A stretch of DNA of 64,000 nucleotides from Enterobacter bugandensis (GCF_900324475.1 NZ_LT992502.1:3472001-3536000), one strand, 5' to 3'. Positions 38,870-49,236 are shown, counted from the stretch's first letter. Notes: a model not told the origin generated them from the sequence alone. A program made the numbers and translations.

Positions 38870-39491
38870 GACGTTTCCCCTCTTTCTCTGCGCCCTGATG
38901 CGCTTTGATAACCAGGTTCGGTTTTGTAATCGAGGAATCAGGCAAGCCCTTCACATCGCATACCGCACCATATTTCGCCCGAAGTTCATCAATAGGCCCA
39001 AATTTTATCGCCTCAAGCGGACAGGTTGCCACGCAGACGGGCTGCTCGCCCTTCGCCTGCAGATCCACGCAAAAATCGCATTTGGACATCTGCCCGGTCT
39101 GCTCGTTGAGCTGTGGCGCGCCGTAAGGGCAAGACCACGCGCAGTAGCCGCAGCCAACGCACTTGTCCGTATCAACGCGCACGATGCCGTCGCCCGGACG
39201 CTTGTGCATTGCGGTGGTCGGGCAGTTTTTGGTGCAGATCGGGTCCGCACAGTGGTTACAGGAAATAGAGAGCGTGTAGGCAAAAACGTTGTTGCTAACG
39301 CCGCCCTGCCCGGTTGGGATGAAATTCCCGCCGTTGACTTCGTATACGCGACGGAAACGACGTCCGACCTCAAGGTTGTTTTTGTCTTTGCACGCCACCT
39401 GGCATGCCTTGCAGCCCGAGCAGCGGGAAGAGTCAATATAGAAACCCAGCTGTTTATCGCTCACCGGCGCGTAGTGTTTAAACTGACTCAT
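38862..39491 (-). CDS. dmsB: DMSO reductase-like iron-sulfur subunit (DmsB family)
   Basis: A 209-residue subunit with four [4Fe-4S] motifs: CSGCKACQVAC, CNHCADPICTKNCP, CVGCGYCAWSCP and CDFC with a later CVATCP. It moves electrons from the membrane anchor to the molybdenum subunit. Length and layout match DmsB/YnfG. Its ATG overlaps the dmsA-like TGA (4 bp). Confidence 0.93.
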   Translation of the reverse strand: MSQFKHYAPVSDKQLGFYIDSSRCSGCKACQVACKDKNNLEVGRRFRRVYEVNGGNFIPTGQGGVSNNVFAYTLSISCNHCADPICTKNCPTTAMHKRPGDGIVRVDTDKCVGCGYCAWSCPYGAPQLNEQTGQMSKCDFCVDLQAKGEQPVCVATCPLEAIKFGPIDELRAKYGAVCDVKGLPDSSITKPNLVIKAHQGAEKEGKRHA

Positions 39492-41866
39492 GCTTTAGCT
39501 ACCTCCACCAGCATGGTTTGATGGGAATTCCCTTTCGCAAGCGCGGTAATACGGGCAGAGCTGAGAACGTTCGCGCAGCCGCCTTTATCGATGCCCTGTT
39601 CGTCCGGCTGCCACCAGGCGCCTGCCTGCATGGCAACAACGCCCGGAATGATGCGCGGCGTGACTTCAGCCGGAATTTCACAAATGCCGCGCGCGTTATG
39701 AATGCGCACGGTATCCCCCTGGGAAATGCCGCGCTTTTGCGCGTCCTGCGGGTTGATCCACAGCTTTTGCTGCTGCGCCTCAATCAGCCACGGGTTGGCG
39801 TACTGGGTTGAGTTAGCACGGTTTTTGCCTTTCCAGGTGATCAGCTGCAGCGGGAAGGTTTTCGCCAGTTCGTCTTCCGGCCCTTCATGGGCAGGCACGT
39901 AGTGCGACAGCGCCGGAATCTCCGGGTGCTGCATGTCGTACAGACGCTTCGAGAAGATCTCAATTTTCCCTGAGGGCGTAGGGAACGGATGATTTTGCGG
40001 ATCGCGAATATTGTCTTCAAAAGCGACGAACGGCGCGCTTTTGAAAAGATGCTGGCGCGTCTTTTGTAGCGTCGCGAAGTCCGGCAGGTTTTCATCTGGC
40101 ATGGAGAGCCGCGTCTGCTCCCAGATGTGCTCAATCCACGCCTTTTCGTCACGGCCCTGGCTGAATGCAGGTTCGACGCCAAGCTTAGCAGCAACTTCCC
40201 GCAGCCAGTCGTAGTCTGAACGGCGTTCGAATTCAGGTTCAATCAGCTTTTCCGACAGGATCAGATAGCTTGCCGTGCCCCAGGTTTCGCCAATATTCCA
40301 GCGTTCCATAAAGCTGGTTTCCGGCAGGAGAAGATCGGCGTATCTGGCGCTCGGCGTCATAAACAGATCGCTTGCGACGATAAACTCGATTTTCGACTCG
40401 TCTTCCAGCACGCGCGTCGCCTGATGCAGATCCGGGTTCTGGTTAGCCAGATAATTTCCCGCCAGCGAGAAGAGGATGCGGATATTGCTATCCAGCTTCT
40501 CTGCATCCTTCAGGCCGTCTTTCGCCGTTACCTTAGAAGCATCATCGGCGGCCTGCACCCAGTTCATCACCGATATTTTGGCTTTTACCGGGTTATCCGG
40601 CATCTCCGGCCCGGTAGCAAATTTACGATTAGCGCAGCCACCATAGCCTGCCGCCCAGCCGCCCTTGACCCCAACGTTACCCGTCAGCGTTGCCAGTAAC
40701 GTCGAGCCGCGCGCGGTGCGCTCGCCGCAGTTATGGCGCTGCGGTCCCCAGCCCTGGATCAGCGCGGCGGGTTTGGTGGTTGCGTAGTCGCGCGCCAGCT
40801 GACGAATGGTCTGCGCAGGCACGTGGGTGATTTTCTCTGCCCACTCAGGCGTTTTCGCCACGCCATCTTTTGCGCCGCTCAGATAAGCCATCAGGGATTC
40901 ATTGGCCGGAACGCCTTCCGGCATGGATGCTTCGTCAAAGCCCAGGGTATAGCGCTGAATGAAGTCGCGATCGTGCAGATTCTCCGTGACGATCGTGTAC
41001 ATCATGGCGTCCATCAGGGCGTTGTCTGTTGTGGGAAGCAGCGGGATCCACTGGTCAGCCAGGGAGGAAACCGTATCGGAATAGCGCGGATCGACAACGA
41101 TAAAGCGTGTGCCGTTTTGCTTCATCTTCTGATAGAAGTAGTTGCTGTGACCAAAGATCGTCTCCGTCGGGTTATGCCCCCAGAGGATGACCAGTTTGGT
41201 GTCCAGCAGCGTGTCCAGAGAGCTGCCGCTGGCGGCGGTGCCGTAGGTATACGGCGTGGCTGCCGCCGTGTTGCCCATACTGACCGAGTGATAGCTTTCA
41301 AGATAGCCGCCGGTTAAGTTGAGCAGACGACGAACCATTTTATCGCCGGAAAACGTTCCGCCGGATACCGCAGTGCCCACATGCACATAGCGTGAGGCAG
41401 CGCCGTATTTTTTTGTAATCTTTTTTAATTGATTCGCAATAAGCGTGGTGGCTTCATCCCAGGTAATACGCTCGAATTTTCCTTCGCCACGTTTACCCAC
41501 GCGTTTCATTGGATATTTAAGCCGATCGGGATGATAAACAAATTTCCGATAAGCGCGGCCACGAATGCAGGCGCGCATAACAGGCATTTGAGGATCCAGT
41601 TCATTATCCGGACGCGTTGAAATTCTCGTGACTACGCCCTCACTGACGTGAGCGCGAATATCACATTTACCGCCGCAGTCAAACGTGCTGCAGGTTTGCA
41701 CCACTTTTTCTTCAGGCGTCGCGTGTGTTGCCGCCGCACTCTGTGCCTGTGCTTTACCTGTTGTCGCTACAAAAGGAAGGGCGGCGAGCGCCGACCCTGC
41801 CTGAATAAAATGACGCCGGGATAGCGCGGGAATAAGCCCCTCTCCCTGATTTTTATTTTTCTTCAT
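39488..41866 (-). CDS. dmsA: DMSO reductase-like molybdopterin subunit (DmsA family)
   Basis: A 792-residue catalytic subunit with a Tat signal peptide (SRRHFIQAG near residues 16-24, then a hydrophobic stretch and AQAQSAAA). The FS0 cluster motif CSTFDCGGKC follows at about 60-69. Family stretches for bis-MGD binding include WGHNPTETIFGHSN and QGWGPQRHNCGER. The start at 41866 has AAGGAACGAGC before it and avoids nine extra residues. It is the first of four coupled genes. It is a paralogue of dmsA at a different locus from dmsABC; the true substrate is unknown. No dmsD/torD-type chaperone gene is in the window. Confidence 0.88.
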   Translation of the reverse strand: MKKNKNQGEGLIPALSRRHFIQAGSALAALPFVATTGKAQAQSAAATHATPEEKVVQTCSTFDCGGKCDIRAHVSEGVVTRISTRPDNELDPQMPVMRACIRGRAYRKFVYHPDRLKYPMKRVGKRGEGKFERITWDEATTLIANQLKKITKKYGAASRYVHVGTAVSGGTFSGDKMVRRLLNLTGGYLESYHSVSMGNTAAATPYTYGTAASGSSLDTLLDTKLVILWGHNPTETIFGHSNYFYQKMKQNGTRFIVVDPRYSDTVSSLADQWIPLLPTTDNALMDAMMYTIVTENLHDRDFIQRYTLGFDEASMPEGVPANESLMAYLSGAKDGVAKTPEWAEKITHVPAQTIRQLARDYATTKPAALIQGWGPQRHNCGERTARGSTLLATLTGNVGVKGGWAAGYGGCANRKFATGPEMPDNPVKAKISVMNWVQAADDASKVTAKDGLKDAEKLDSNIRILFSLAGNYLANQNPDLHQATRVLEDESKIEFIVASDLFMTPSARYADLLLPETSFMERWNIGETWGTASYLILSEKLIEPEFERRSDYDWLREVAAKLGVEPAFSQGRDEKAWIEHIWEQTRLSMPDENLPDFATLQKTRQHLFKSAPFVAFEDNIRDPQNHPFPTPSGKIEIFSKRLYDMQHPEIPALSHYVPAHEGPEDELAKTFPLQLITWKGKNRANSTQYANPWLIEAQQQKLWINPQDAQKRGISQGDTVRIHNARGICEIPAEVTPRIIPGVVAMQAGAWWQPDEQGIDKGGCANVLSSARITALAKGNSHQTMLVEVAKA

Positions 41867-41891
41867 TGCTCGTTCCTTAAAATAAAAACGC

Positions 41892-41932
41892 ATTCTCGTT
41901 TTTTTTCAGGAACGAATATTGATAATTATCAA
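41892..41932 (-). promoter_or_regulatory. Perfect FNR box and promoter of the dms-like operon
   Basis: TTGATAATTATCAA at 41919-41932 equals the full FNR palindrome. Its centre is 41.5 bp from a plausible start near 41884, with GAGAAT (41897 to 41892) as a -10, the class II FNR geometry. The dmsA-like ATG is 18 bp further. This predicts anaerobic activation. Confidence 0.75.
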
Positions 41933-41954
41933 ACTAACTCTTCGGGGGTAACAC

Positions 41955-44282
41955 TTAACGGTCTAATTGAAAATTCACCGTCGCCGTTTGTCCTGAGTCA
42001 TCCATTACAAGTAATTGATATTCGCCAGGCAAATATAATTTTAATGAATGAGTATTATTGCGGCCTTCTAACGGTTCTCCATTTAAAAACCACCAGCGCC
42101 CACCTTCTCCTCCAGTCGTAATAACAGATAGCGTCACGTTCCCTTCACCAGGGAGTCGCTTAATAACAGCCCCCTCTCTGATACCCGAAATCATAAGCGG
42201 TGCTGCATTGTTATTATCCAGCGGCGGGCAGAGCGTCGATCTCGCAGGAAGACGCGCAGCCCTTTTTTCCGCTGCGGGCAGCCACGGCTCCAGCGGCAGC
42301 GGCCAGACGTCGAGAACTTTTTCTGTGGCATCAGGGCAATCTGCCGCCACACGCTTGCCCGTTTTATCCAGCCAGACCGGGAAACGAATGCCGCGAATGC
42401 CTTCCTGTTCCGGCAGCAGCAGCGTGGGTGGTTCACTCCCTTCCAGCAGCCAGGTCGAAAGACGACGCCGACAGTTTTCACTGCCTTCCGGCAGCGACTG
42501 GCCGCCCGGCCAGCAGATCACGCCCCGCCCAACGCTATCCGGGCGCGGATCGCGCGGCAGGCGGGCCTCGTCTATTGTCGAGCGTGACTGAAGCACGTTA
42601 TTCACCTGGTTTAATAGCGGAACCGCGCTGGCAAAACCAAACTGCCCCGCTACCGGCGTGCCGTCAGGTCGTCCGGTCCATATGCCGATGACGTAACGGG
42701 CATTCAGACCGATGGCCCAGGCATCGCGGTAGCCATAGCTGGTGCCCGTTTTCCACGCCAGCGGCGCAATTTGCGGCAGCGCACTGTCCGGCAGCGGCTG
42801 CGCTTCATTCGCCAGAATACGGCGAATAATCCACGCCGAACCTGGCGATAACAGCGGGCGTTCAGTTAGCGGGTCGCCCGGCTGTAAGCGCAACCGGCCC
42901 GCCTTGCCATGCCTTGCAAAGGCGCTGTACGCGGCGGCGATATCTGCCAGCCTCGCGCCTGCGCCACCCAGGATCAGCGACAGATTCGGCTGCGCTCCGG
43001 CAGGCAGGATCAGCGGCAGGCCTGCGTTACTCAGCATCCCGGCAAACCGTTTGGGACCGTAGGCTTCCAGCACCTGGACGGCTGGCAGGTTGAGCGAGCG
43101 CACCAGCGCTTCACTCATGCTGACCGGCCCGTGGAACCCGCTGTCAAAATTTCCCGGGCGATAATCACCGGTTTTTCTGGGCACGTCCTGAAGCAGCGAG
43201 GCGGGATGGATCAGGCCATCATCCAGCGCCATACCGTAGATAAACGGTTTCAATACCGAACCCGGGGATCGGATCGCGTTAACCATATCCACATGGCTGA
43301 AACGCGTGTCATCATTGATATCCACCGAGCCGACCCAGCCGCGCACCTTCATGTCGGTATGATCGACCACGATCATCGCCAGCGAACTGCGTGCCGGCAG
43401 GCGGGATTTCCAGTTCATCGCCAGCTCTTCCAGCTGCCGTTGCAGTCCGGCATCCAGCGTAGTGACAATCTTTGTGTCGCGGCTTTTGCCAAGCATCATG
43501 CGTGCAAAGAGCGGCGCCAGCTGCGGCATCTGCCGGGGAGCCAGCCATACCGGCTCTTCACGGGACTCTTTCACCTGCTTTGCTGACCAGACGCCCTGAA
43601 TCATCATGCGATCGAGCACTTTGTTGCGTGCCGCTTCGGCCCGCTCGGGCCAGCGATCCGGGCGCAGACGGCTGGGTGCCTGCGGCAGTACCGCCAGCAA
43701 TGCCGCGTCGGAGTAGCTCAGCTGCGACGGGGGTTTCCCAAGGTAGGTCCAGCTTGCTGCTCCCACGCCCTGCAGCGTGCCGCCAAACGGAGCACGATTG
43801 AGATAGAGCGTAAGAATGTCACGCTTAGAGAGGTGCCATTCCAGCTGCATCGCCCGCCAGAGCTGGCGAATTTTGCCGCCAAAGGTGCGCGGATGCGGAT
43901 CCAGCAGGCGTGCCACCTGCATGGTAAGCGTGCTTCCTCCCGAAACCACTTTTCCGGAACTGAGATCCTGCCAGGCGGCGCGCAGGACAGAGAGCGGGTT
44001 TACGCCCGGATGCTCCCAGAACCAGCGATCTTCGTACTGGATCAGAGCCTCAAGATAACGGGGAGAAACCTCTTCAATGGTCACCGGGTAGCGCCAGATG
44101 CCTTCGCTGTCGGCAAAACGCCAGAGCGGCGCGCCCTTCTCGTCCACCACAACTCGTGCGGGGTTAACCTCTTTCAGAGGCAGCGGCCACAGGCGGTCGG
44201 CGGCGACAATCAGCCCCCCTAAAACGAGAAGCGCTCCCGCCAGCCAAAGCCAGCGGGAGCGTGTCAGACGCGCTATCAACAT
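41955..44282 (-). CDS. pbpC: Penicillin-binding protein 1C PbpC
   Basis: A 775-residue bifunctional-type class A PBP. It has a membrane anchor near the N-terminus (WLWLAGALLVLGGLIV), a glycosyltransferase domain with EDRWFWEHPGVN and SGGSTLTMQVAR, a transpeptidase-like domain with SxxK in SPGSVLKPF and the KTGTSYG motif, and a C-terminal BiPBP domain. The ATG at 44282 is preferred to a TTG five codons upstream, which leaves a one-base gap to the yfhM stop. It is paired with yfhM, with which it is thought to protect and repair the periplasm. Confidence 0.95.
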   Translation of the reverse strand: MLIARLTRSRWLWLAGALLVLGGLIVAADRLWPLPLKEVNPARVVVDEKGAPLWRFADSEGIWRYPVTIEEVSPRYLEALIQYEDRWFWEHPGVNPLSVLRAAWQDLSSGKVVSGGSTLTMQVARLLDPHPRTFGGKIRQLWRAMQLEWHLSKRDILTLYLNRAPFGGTLQGVGAASWTYLGKPPSQLSYSDAALLAVLPQAPSRLRPDRWPERAEAARNKVLDRMMIQGVWSAKQVKESREEPVWLAPRQMPQLAPLFARMMLGKSRDTKIVTTLDAGLQRQLEELAMNWKSRLPARSSLAMIVVDHTDMKVRGWVGSVDINDDTRFSHVDMVNAIRSPGSVLKPFIYGMALDDGLIHPASLLQDVPRKTGDYRPGNFDSGFHGPVSMSEALVRSLNLPAVQVLEAYGPKRFAGMLSNAGLPLILPAGAQPNLSLILGGAGARLADIAAAYSAFARHGKAGRLRLQPGDPLTERPLLSPGSAWIIRRILANEAQPLPDSALPQIAPLAWKTGTSYGYRDAWAIGLNARYVIGIWTGRPDGTPVAGQFGFASAVPLLNQVNNVLQSRSTIDEARLPRDPRPDSVGRGVICWPGGQSLPEGSENCRRRLSTWLLEGSEPPTLLLPEQEGIRGIRFPVWLDKTGKRVAADCPDATEKVLDVWPLPLEPWLPAAEKRAARLPARSTLCPPLDNNNAAPLMISGIREGAVIKRLPGEGNVTLSVITTGGEGGRWWFLNGEPLEGRNNTHSLKLYLPGEYQLLVMDDSGQTATVNFQLDR

Positions 44283-44283
44283 A

Positions 44284-47200
44284 TCACGGAACAACAATCA
44301 GCGGGCCGCTGGCCGCACCCGTTGCCCGCCACTGCGGAAAGTACATAGACTCCACCATCGGAACCGGCACCTGGTAGGTGCCCGGCGTTACGGCACGGGC
44401 CAGATAAACCAGCGTAACCGGCTGACCTCTGTTTACCGGCACGGCGGCCACAAAACGGTCGTCGCGGAACTCCATGTGCTGAATGTCCGCCTGCTGCATC
44501 TGGCTGAGCAGGTTCTGCACTTCGCTGCCGCTGTCCTGCAGGCTTGCGCTGCTGCTCGCCAGGTTCTGGTTTTCCAGCTCCAGACCAGCAGGGAGGAGAT
44601 CCACAACCAGCGCATCCGGAACGTTCTGGCTGGCTTTCACTTCAAGCCAGACCAGCACCAGTTCACCGCTCTTCAGCGAAGAGAGCGATTTGCTGCTGCC
44701 ATCGGTTGCCAGGATATGACGTTCAACCTGCAGCACGTTGGAACTCGGCTGAGGCGCATATTCCGGATAGCCGGTGCTGTCCAGACGTACCCACAGCGGT
44801 GCCGTGCCGGTATTGGTTACCTGAAGCGCACCAAGCTGGTCGCCGCTTACGTTTTGTACCTGCGCCTTATCGCCGCCTGATGCGGTATCAGACAACGTGG
44901 TTTTCGCCTGCCATGCGCCTGACAGGGTTTGCAGCGAACGTCCGGCCAGGAACAGCGCATTGCTCTCCTGGGTGGATAGCCAGCGCTGGCTGAATGCCTG
45001 CTCAGAAAGAGCATTCAGCAGCGTATTTTGCGCATCCGGCAGCAATTTATACTCCTCCAGAAGGGAGAGCATCAGCGCGTTATCGCGAAGCGGGCTGCCG
45101 TAATCGGCCATCCATGTTTTTCTGTCGTTACGCGGTGTTTTGAGCGCCAGATCCAGCGCCTGCTGGCTGCGCGGCGCATCGCCCATCAGTTTGAGCGCCA
45201 TGCCCAGCTGCATCAGCGGCAGGCCGGAAGCCGCCTGCCCATGGCGCTCCCAGATTTCACGCAGCGCGCCCAGCGGGGCTTTTTGCTGACGCGCCAGCAC
45301 CAGCGAGGCATACGCCTGCACGGCAAATTTGCTGGCCTTGGCGTCGTCGCTGTAGCGGATAGACATCGTGCCCGGATCCTGCAGGTAGCGCAGCAGACGG
45401 TTGTTGGCGTTGTTCACCGCATCGGCAGGTACGCTATAACCCTGCTCGCCCGCGCGCACCAGGAAGTCAGTCACATAGGCGGTCAGCCAGTACTCTTCAG
45501 GGCCATTTTTATCCCACAAGGCAAAACCGCCATCATCACGCTGCATCTGCAGCAGACGGGAGATCCCAATATCAATGGCAGCACGGCGCTGGTCATCGGT
45601 ATCTCCTTTTATACCAAGCGCGGTAAGCTGCGCGGCGTTGGTATAGAGTGACGGGAACAGGCCGCTGGTGGTCTGCTCCAGGCAGCCATACGGATACGCC
45701 TGCAGTTCACGAATATAGCGCGCCAGGTTGAGCGGTGGTTTGCCGCTCAGCAGCAGTTGCCCCTGCAGGGTGGCAGGAGAGAAACCGTTGCTGTGCTGCG
45801 CCGGTGCGTTCCAGGACTCGCCGGGGTTCAGCATGGCACCGGTATTGACCGTCTGCGCCGGGAATGCCGGACGTACGCCAATTTTCCAGCTCTTCTGCTG
45901 CGGGGCAAAGGTTTCGCCCGGAAGCTCCAGGCCGGTAACCTGCGCCGTCACCTCACCGTCGCCATAACCCTCCAGCGCACGCACCGGAATAAACAGGGTA
46001 CTGCGCGCGCCCGGCGGCAACTGAACCGGCTGCGGCTGTGCACCTTCCAGCGACACTTTTCCTGTCGCGCTCAGAGCGACGTTCAGCGATTGCGGTTTGT
46101 CGGTCAGGTTAGTGAGATCCAACGTCAGCCGTGAGGTATCTCCACTTGCCAGGAAGCGCGGAGTATTAAGCTCGGTAATAACCGGCGCGGCCACCACAAC
46201 CTTGCTTTCGCTGCTGCCGAAATCATCTTCCGTCCACGCCTGCGCCATCAGACGCAGTTCGCCGTTGAAATCACCAATCGGCAGCGTAACGGTGCCTTCT
46301 CCGTTGGCATCCAGCGTAACCGGCTGAGCCTGCTGGGCAATAATGGTGACGTGGTTCACCGGCGGTTTACCGCCGCGCTTGAGTTCATCGCCGTCACCAC
46401 CGAAACGCAGCGCGGCCATGCGGCCCTGCCCTTCAATGACCTGGCCGTAGATATCATAGATATCGGCGCCGTAACGCTTCTGGCCGAAGAAGGCCTGCCA
46501 TGGATCTGGCGTAACGTAATCGGTAATGTTCAGCACGCCGCTGTCCACCGCCGAGACCAGCACGTTCACTTTCTGCGGAACCGCCCCCTCTTTTACGCTG
46601 GCTTTCACTTTCACAGAGAGCGTCTGGTTTGGACGCATTTTCTGCGGGTTATCCAGCGCAATGTTCAGGCGGCGATTTTCGTCGCCCATCGGCAGATGCA
46701 GCAGACCAACCGCGCGCTTCGGCGTGGCGGATTTGGATTTATCGCCAGGACGCACCACCAGCGTACTGAGATAGAGATCGTGACGTTTCCAGGCTTTATC
46801 CACCGGAATGGAAAGATCGAGCCCGTTTGCCGGTACGTCGATCTCTTTCCACCACAGCGGCCCTTCGCTGGACTCGATCATCGCATAGCCCTTGCCTGCG
46901 GCTGGCGCTGCTATGTGCAGCTGGATGGTATCGCCTGGCTGATAGGCCGGTTTATCCAGTTTCAGGGTCACGCGGTCAGGGCGCACCGCACCCGTGCCGT
47001 CGCTGTTATCCTGCCAGCTGTAACCTGCCCAGAAGCGCACGCTGCTGACCACATCATCAGGCGCTTTCACTTCCAGACGGTATGAGCCCCACTCCACCGG
47101 GAAGGTGACTTTGCCGGTTTCATCGGCCTTAAGGCTAAGCTCCTGCTCGCCCTCAATCAGCTCTTTTTGATCAAACTGAGACTGCCAGCCTTCGCTCTCG

Positions 47201-49236
47201 GACCAGTTCCAGAAATAGTCACGGCGTTCACGGATCAGGCGTACCTGTAAGCCGGATACCGCTTTTTTCGCGCCGCTGGCATCGGCATAGACGATGTCAA
47301 AGCTGGCGTTGCCGTTCTCGTCGACGATCGGTTGGTTGACGGTGGTATCGGTACGGTAGTCGTAGACCGCCTTACTGGCGAACTGCGGACGGATACCCGG
47401 CAGTTGCGCCGCCGGCCAGATAGCCTGCTCCGCGCGGCGCGTCACCGGACGGCCGCCTGATTCCAGCAGGCTCGCCTGCAGGATCAGCTGCAGAGGAGAG
47501 TGTACCTCTTTCCACTGGCTTTCGATGGTGACCTGCCCGTGCCCCTGCTCATCCAGCGTAAGCTGCACTTCATCCAGACTGCGGCTCAGGTTTTCTTCCG
47601 CAATATCACCAAACTGGAAGCCGGGCAGCGCAGCAACGGCCTCACGCAGCGGACGCAGGAAAAGCTGGCCCTGAAGAGAATTGCCGTTGGCCGGAGCGCC
47701 ATACAGGTAATAGCCCACGATGTTGAAGTCCACCTCATCCTGTGGGGAAACCGGTGCTTTTTGTCCCGTCAGATTGAGCGCCATACGCTCGGGCATAAAA
47801 TCTTCGACGTGGAAATCCCACAGGCGCTGCTGGTTATCGCCCGTATTGGCGCGAATATGCCACATGCCGGTCTGCGCGCCGCTATCCAGCGGGTAGTTGA
47901 AGCGGTAGAGGCCGTTCTCAGGCTGAACAACGATCGTGCGTGCCACCTGGCCGTCCGGGCGCAGCACGTCAAGCTTCACGGGCTGATCGGGAAGCGGTTT
48001 TCCGTCGCTGTCGCGCAGCAGGCCGTTAAGGATCACCGTTTCACCCGGACGATAGAGATCGCGTGGGCCAAACATAAAGAATTGCTTGCTGAAGCCGGGG
48101 CTACCGGCGATGTCGAACTCTGCCAGGTCGAGCGCTGGGAGCTTGAGATCGAGCAGCGTAGTCTGGCCGTCTTTGCTGGCGAGGATCAGCGCGGCTTCTT
48201 TGTCTGTTTCAAGCTTCGCATGGCCGTCGGCGTCGCTGCTGGCTTCGGCGAGCGTCTGACCTTTGTCATTCAGCAGCGTGACGGTGACGCCGGACTGCGC
48301 CGCACCGTTTTCCAGGCTCTGGGTGAAAATGTCCAGCCGGTTATGATAGCGGTGAGCAGACAAACCGATATCGCTCAGGGTAAAGAGCGTTGCGGCATTG
48401 CTGTAGTTGTAGTGCCCTGCCTGGTTCATGACGGCGATATAAACGCCGGACTGCTGAAGCGGCTTGATATCTTTAAGCGGCAGGAGCAGTTTTTCACGCG
48501 TGTTGCGCGCCGGGTTGAGGTCAAAACGACCGGTATAGACCAGTTCCGCCATCTTCAACAGATTGTCAGATTCCCAGTTGGTCAGCGAGTTGCGGTACTC
48601 CCACTGGCTGACAAACGAGGCCAGCGATTCCGGCTTCACGCGGTAGAAATTGACGTCCACATTGTTGACGTTAAGCGCCATCACCGGCAGCCCTTCCACC
48701 ACTTTGCCCGGCAGCAGCGAGCCGCGGCTGGCGAAACCGACCGACGGCTCTATATCTCGCGTGGTCAGGGCTTTTTCATAATCAATGCCAAAGGTCGCTT
48801 TGTTCAGCGCCACCAGGCCACGATCCACGGTGATGACCAGGTTTCGGTTAGGCTCCAGATGGCGCAGGCGAAGCTCTTTCAGGTTAGGCGCAAGTTCCCA
48901 CGCCCCGTCAACTTTGCCGCTTTTCTTATCCACGACGTGAACCGTCTTCGCGAAATCCTGTTCCGGATCCAGCGGGACAGAGAAGGTCAGCACCAGCGTA
49001 GCGGCGCCGTCCAGTTGCACTTCAGACGCATCAAGCAGAGTCAGCGCTTTTCCCTGACTCTGGGCGGCCATTTTAGCCAGCTTTTCAGCGTCGGGCTTTT
49101 CCGCGGCTTTCGGTGTTGATGCGGTGGATGCTGCGGGAGCCGCAGCCTGAGGTTTATCGTCGCTGTTATCACAGCCGACAAGCGTAAAGGTGGTGAGCAG
49201 CGCGAGAGAGATCGCGGCTAAGCGAAACGGTTTCAT
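44284..49236 (-). CDS. yfhM: Bacterial alpha-2-macroglobulin lipoprotein YfhM
   Basis: A 1650-residue periplasmic lipoprotein, close to E. coli YfhM (1653). The lipobox is TLVGC with Cys22; Asp at +2 predicts inner-membrane retention. It has repeated MG (beta) domains and the thioester motif CLEQ with Cys1185 (GCLEQTTSGLF), which traps host or rival proteases covalently. It precedes pbpC with one base between the genes. An E. coli-like pairing with PBP1c supports a defence-repair role. No frameshift is seen over its length. Confidence 0.97.
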   Translation of the reverse strand: MKPFRLAAISLALLTTFTLVGCDNSDDKPQAAAPAASTASTPKAAEKPDAEKLAKMAAQSQGKALTLLDASEVQLDGAATLVLTFSVPLDPEQDFAKTVHVVDKKSGKVDGAWELAPNLKELRLRHLEPNRNLVITVDRGLVALNKATFGIDYEKALTTRDIEPSVGFASRGSLLPGKVVEGLPVMALNVNNVDVNFYRVKPESLASFVSQWEYRNSLTNWESDNLLKMAELVYTGRFDLNPARNTREKLLLPLKDIKPLQQSGVYIAVMNQAGHYNYSNAATLFTLSDIGLSAHRYHNRLDIFTQSLENGAAQSGVTVTLLNDKGQTLAEASSDADGHAKLETDKEAALILASKDGQTTLLDLKLPALDLAEFDIAGSPGFSKQFFMFGPRDLYRPGETVILNGLLRDSDGKPLPDQPVKLDVLRPDGQVARTIVVQPENGLYRFNYPLDSGAQTGMWHIRANTGDNQQRLWDFHVEDFMPERMALNLTGQKAPVSPQDEVDFNIVGYYLYGAPANGNSLQGQLFLRPLREAVAALPGFQFGDIAEENLSRSLDEVQLTLDEQGHGQVTIESQWKEVHSPLQLILQASLLESGGRPVTRRAEQAIWPAAQLPGIRPQFASKAVYDYRTDTTVNQPIVDENGNASFDIVYADASGAKKAVSGLQVRLIRERRDYFWNWSESEGWQSQFDQKELIEGEQELSLKADETGKVTFPVEWGSYRLEVKAPDDVVSSVRFWAGYSWQDNSDGTGAVRPDRVTLKLDKPAYQPGDTIQLHIAAPAAGKGYAMIESSEGPLWWKEIDVPANGLDLSIPVDKAWKRHDLYLSTLVVRPGDKSKSATPKRAVGLLHLPMGDENRRLNIALDNPQKMRPNQTLSVKVKASVKEGAVPQKVNVLVSAVDSGVLNITDYVTPDPWQAFFGQKRYGADIYDIYGQVIEGQGRMAALRFGGDGDELKRGGKPPVNHVTIIAQQAQPVTLDANGEGTVTLPIGDFNGELRLMAQAWTEDDFGSSESKVVVAAPVITELNTPRFLASGDTSRLTLDLTNLTDKPQSLNVALSATGKVSLEGAQPQPVQLPPGARSTLFIPVRALEGYGDGEVTAQVTGLELPGETFAPQQKSWKIGVRPAFPAQTVNTGAMLNPGESWNAPAQHSNGFSPATLQGQLLLSGKPPLNLARYIRELQAYPYGCLEQTTSGLFPSLYTNAAQLTALGIKGDTDDQRRAAIDIGISRLLQMQRDDGGFALWDKNGPEEYWLTAYVTDFLVRAGEQGYSVPADAVNNANNRLLRYLQDPGTMSIRYSDDAKASKFAVQAYASLVLARQQKAPLGALREIWERHGQAASGLPLMQLGMALKLMGDAPRSQQALDLALKTPRNDRKTWMADYGSPLRDNALMLSLLEEYKLLPDAQNTLLNALSEQAFSQRWLSTQESNALFLAGRSLQTLSGAWQAKTTLSDTASGGDKAQVQNVSGDQLGALQVTNTGTAPLWVRLDSTGYPEYAPQPSSNVLQVERHILATDGSSKSLSSLKSGELVLVWLEVKASQNVPDALVVDLLPAGLELENQNLASSSASLQDSGSEVQNLLSQMQQADIQHMEFRDDRFVAAVPVNRGQPVTLVYLARAVTPGTYQVPVPMVESMYFPQWRATGAASGPLIVVP

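Noticed and set aside
47500..49119. Plus-strand open frame of over 500 codons inside yfhM
   Set aside because: It is an antisense shadow of the very long yfhM gene, with no binding site or recognisable domain.
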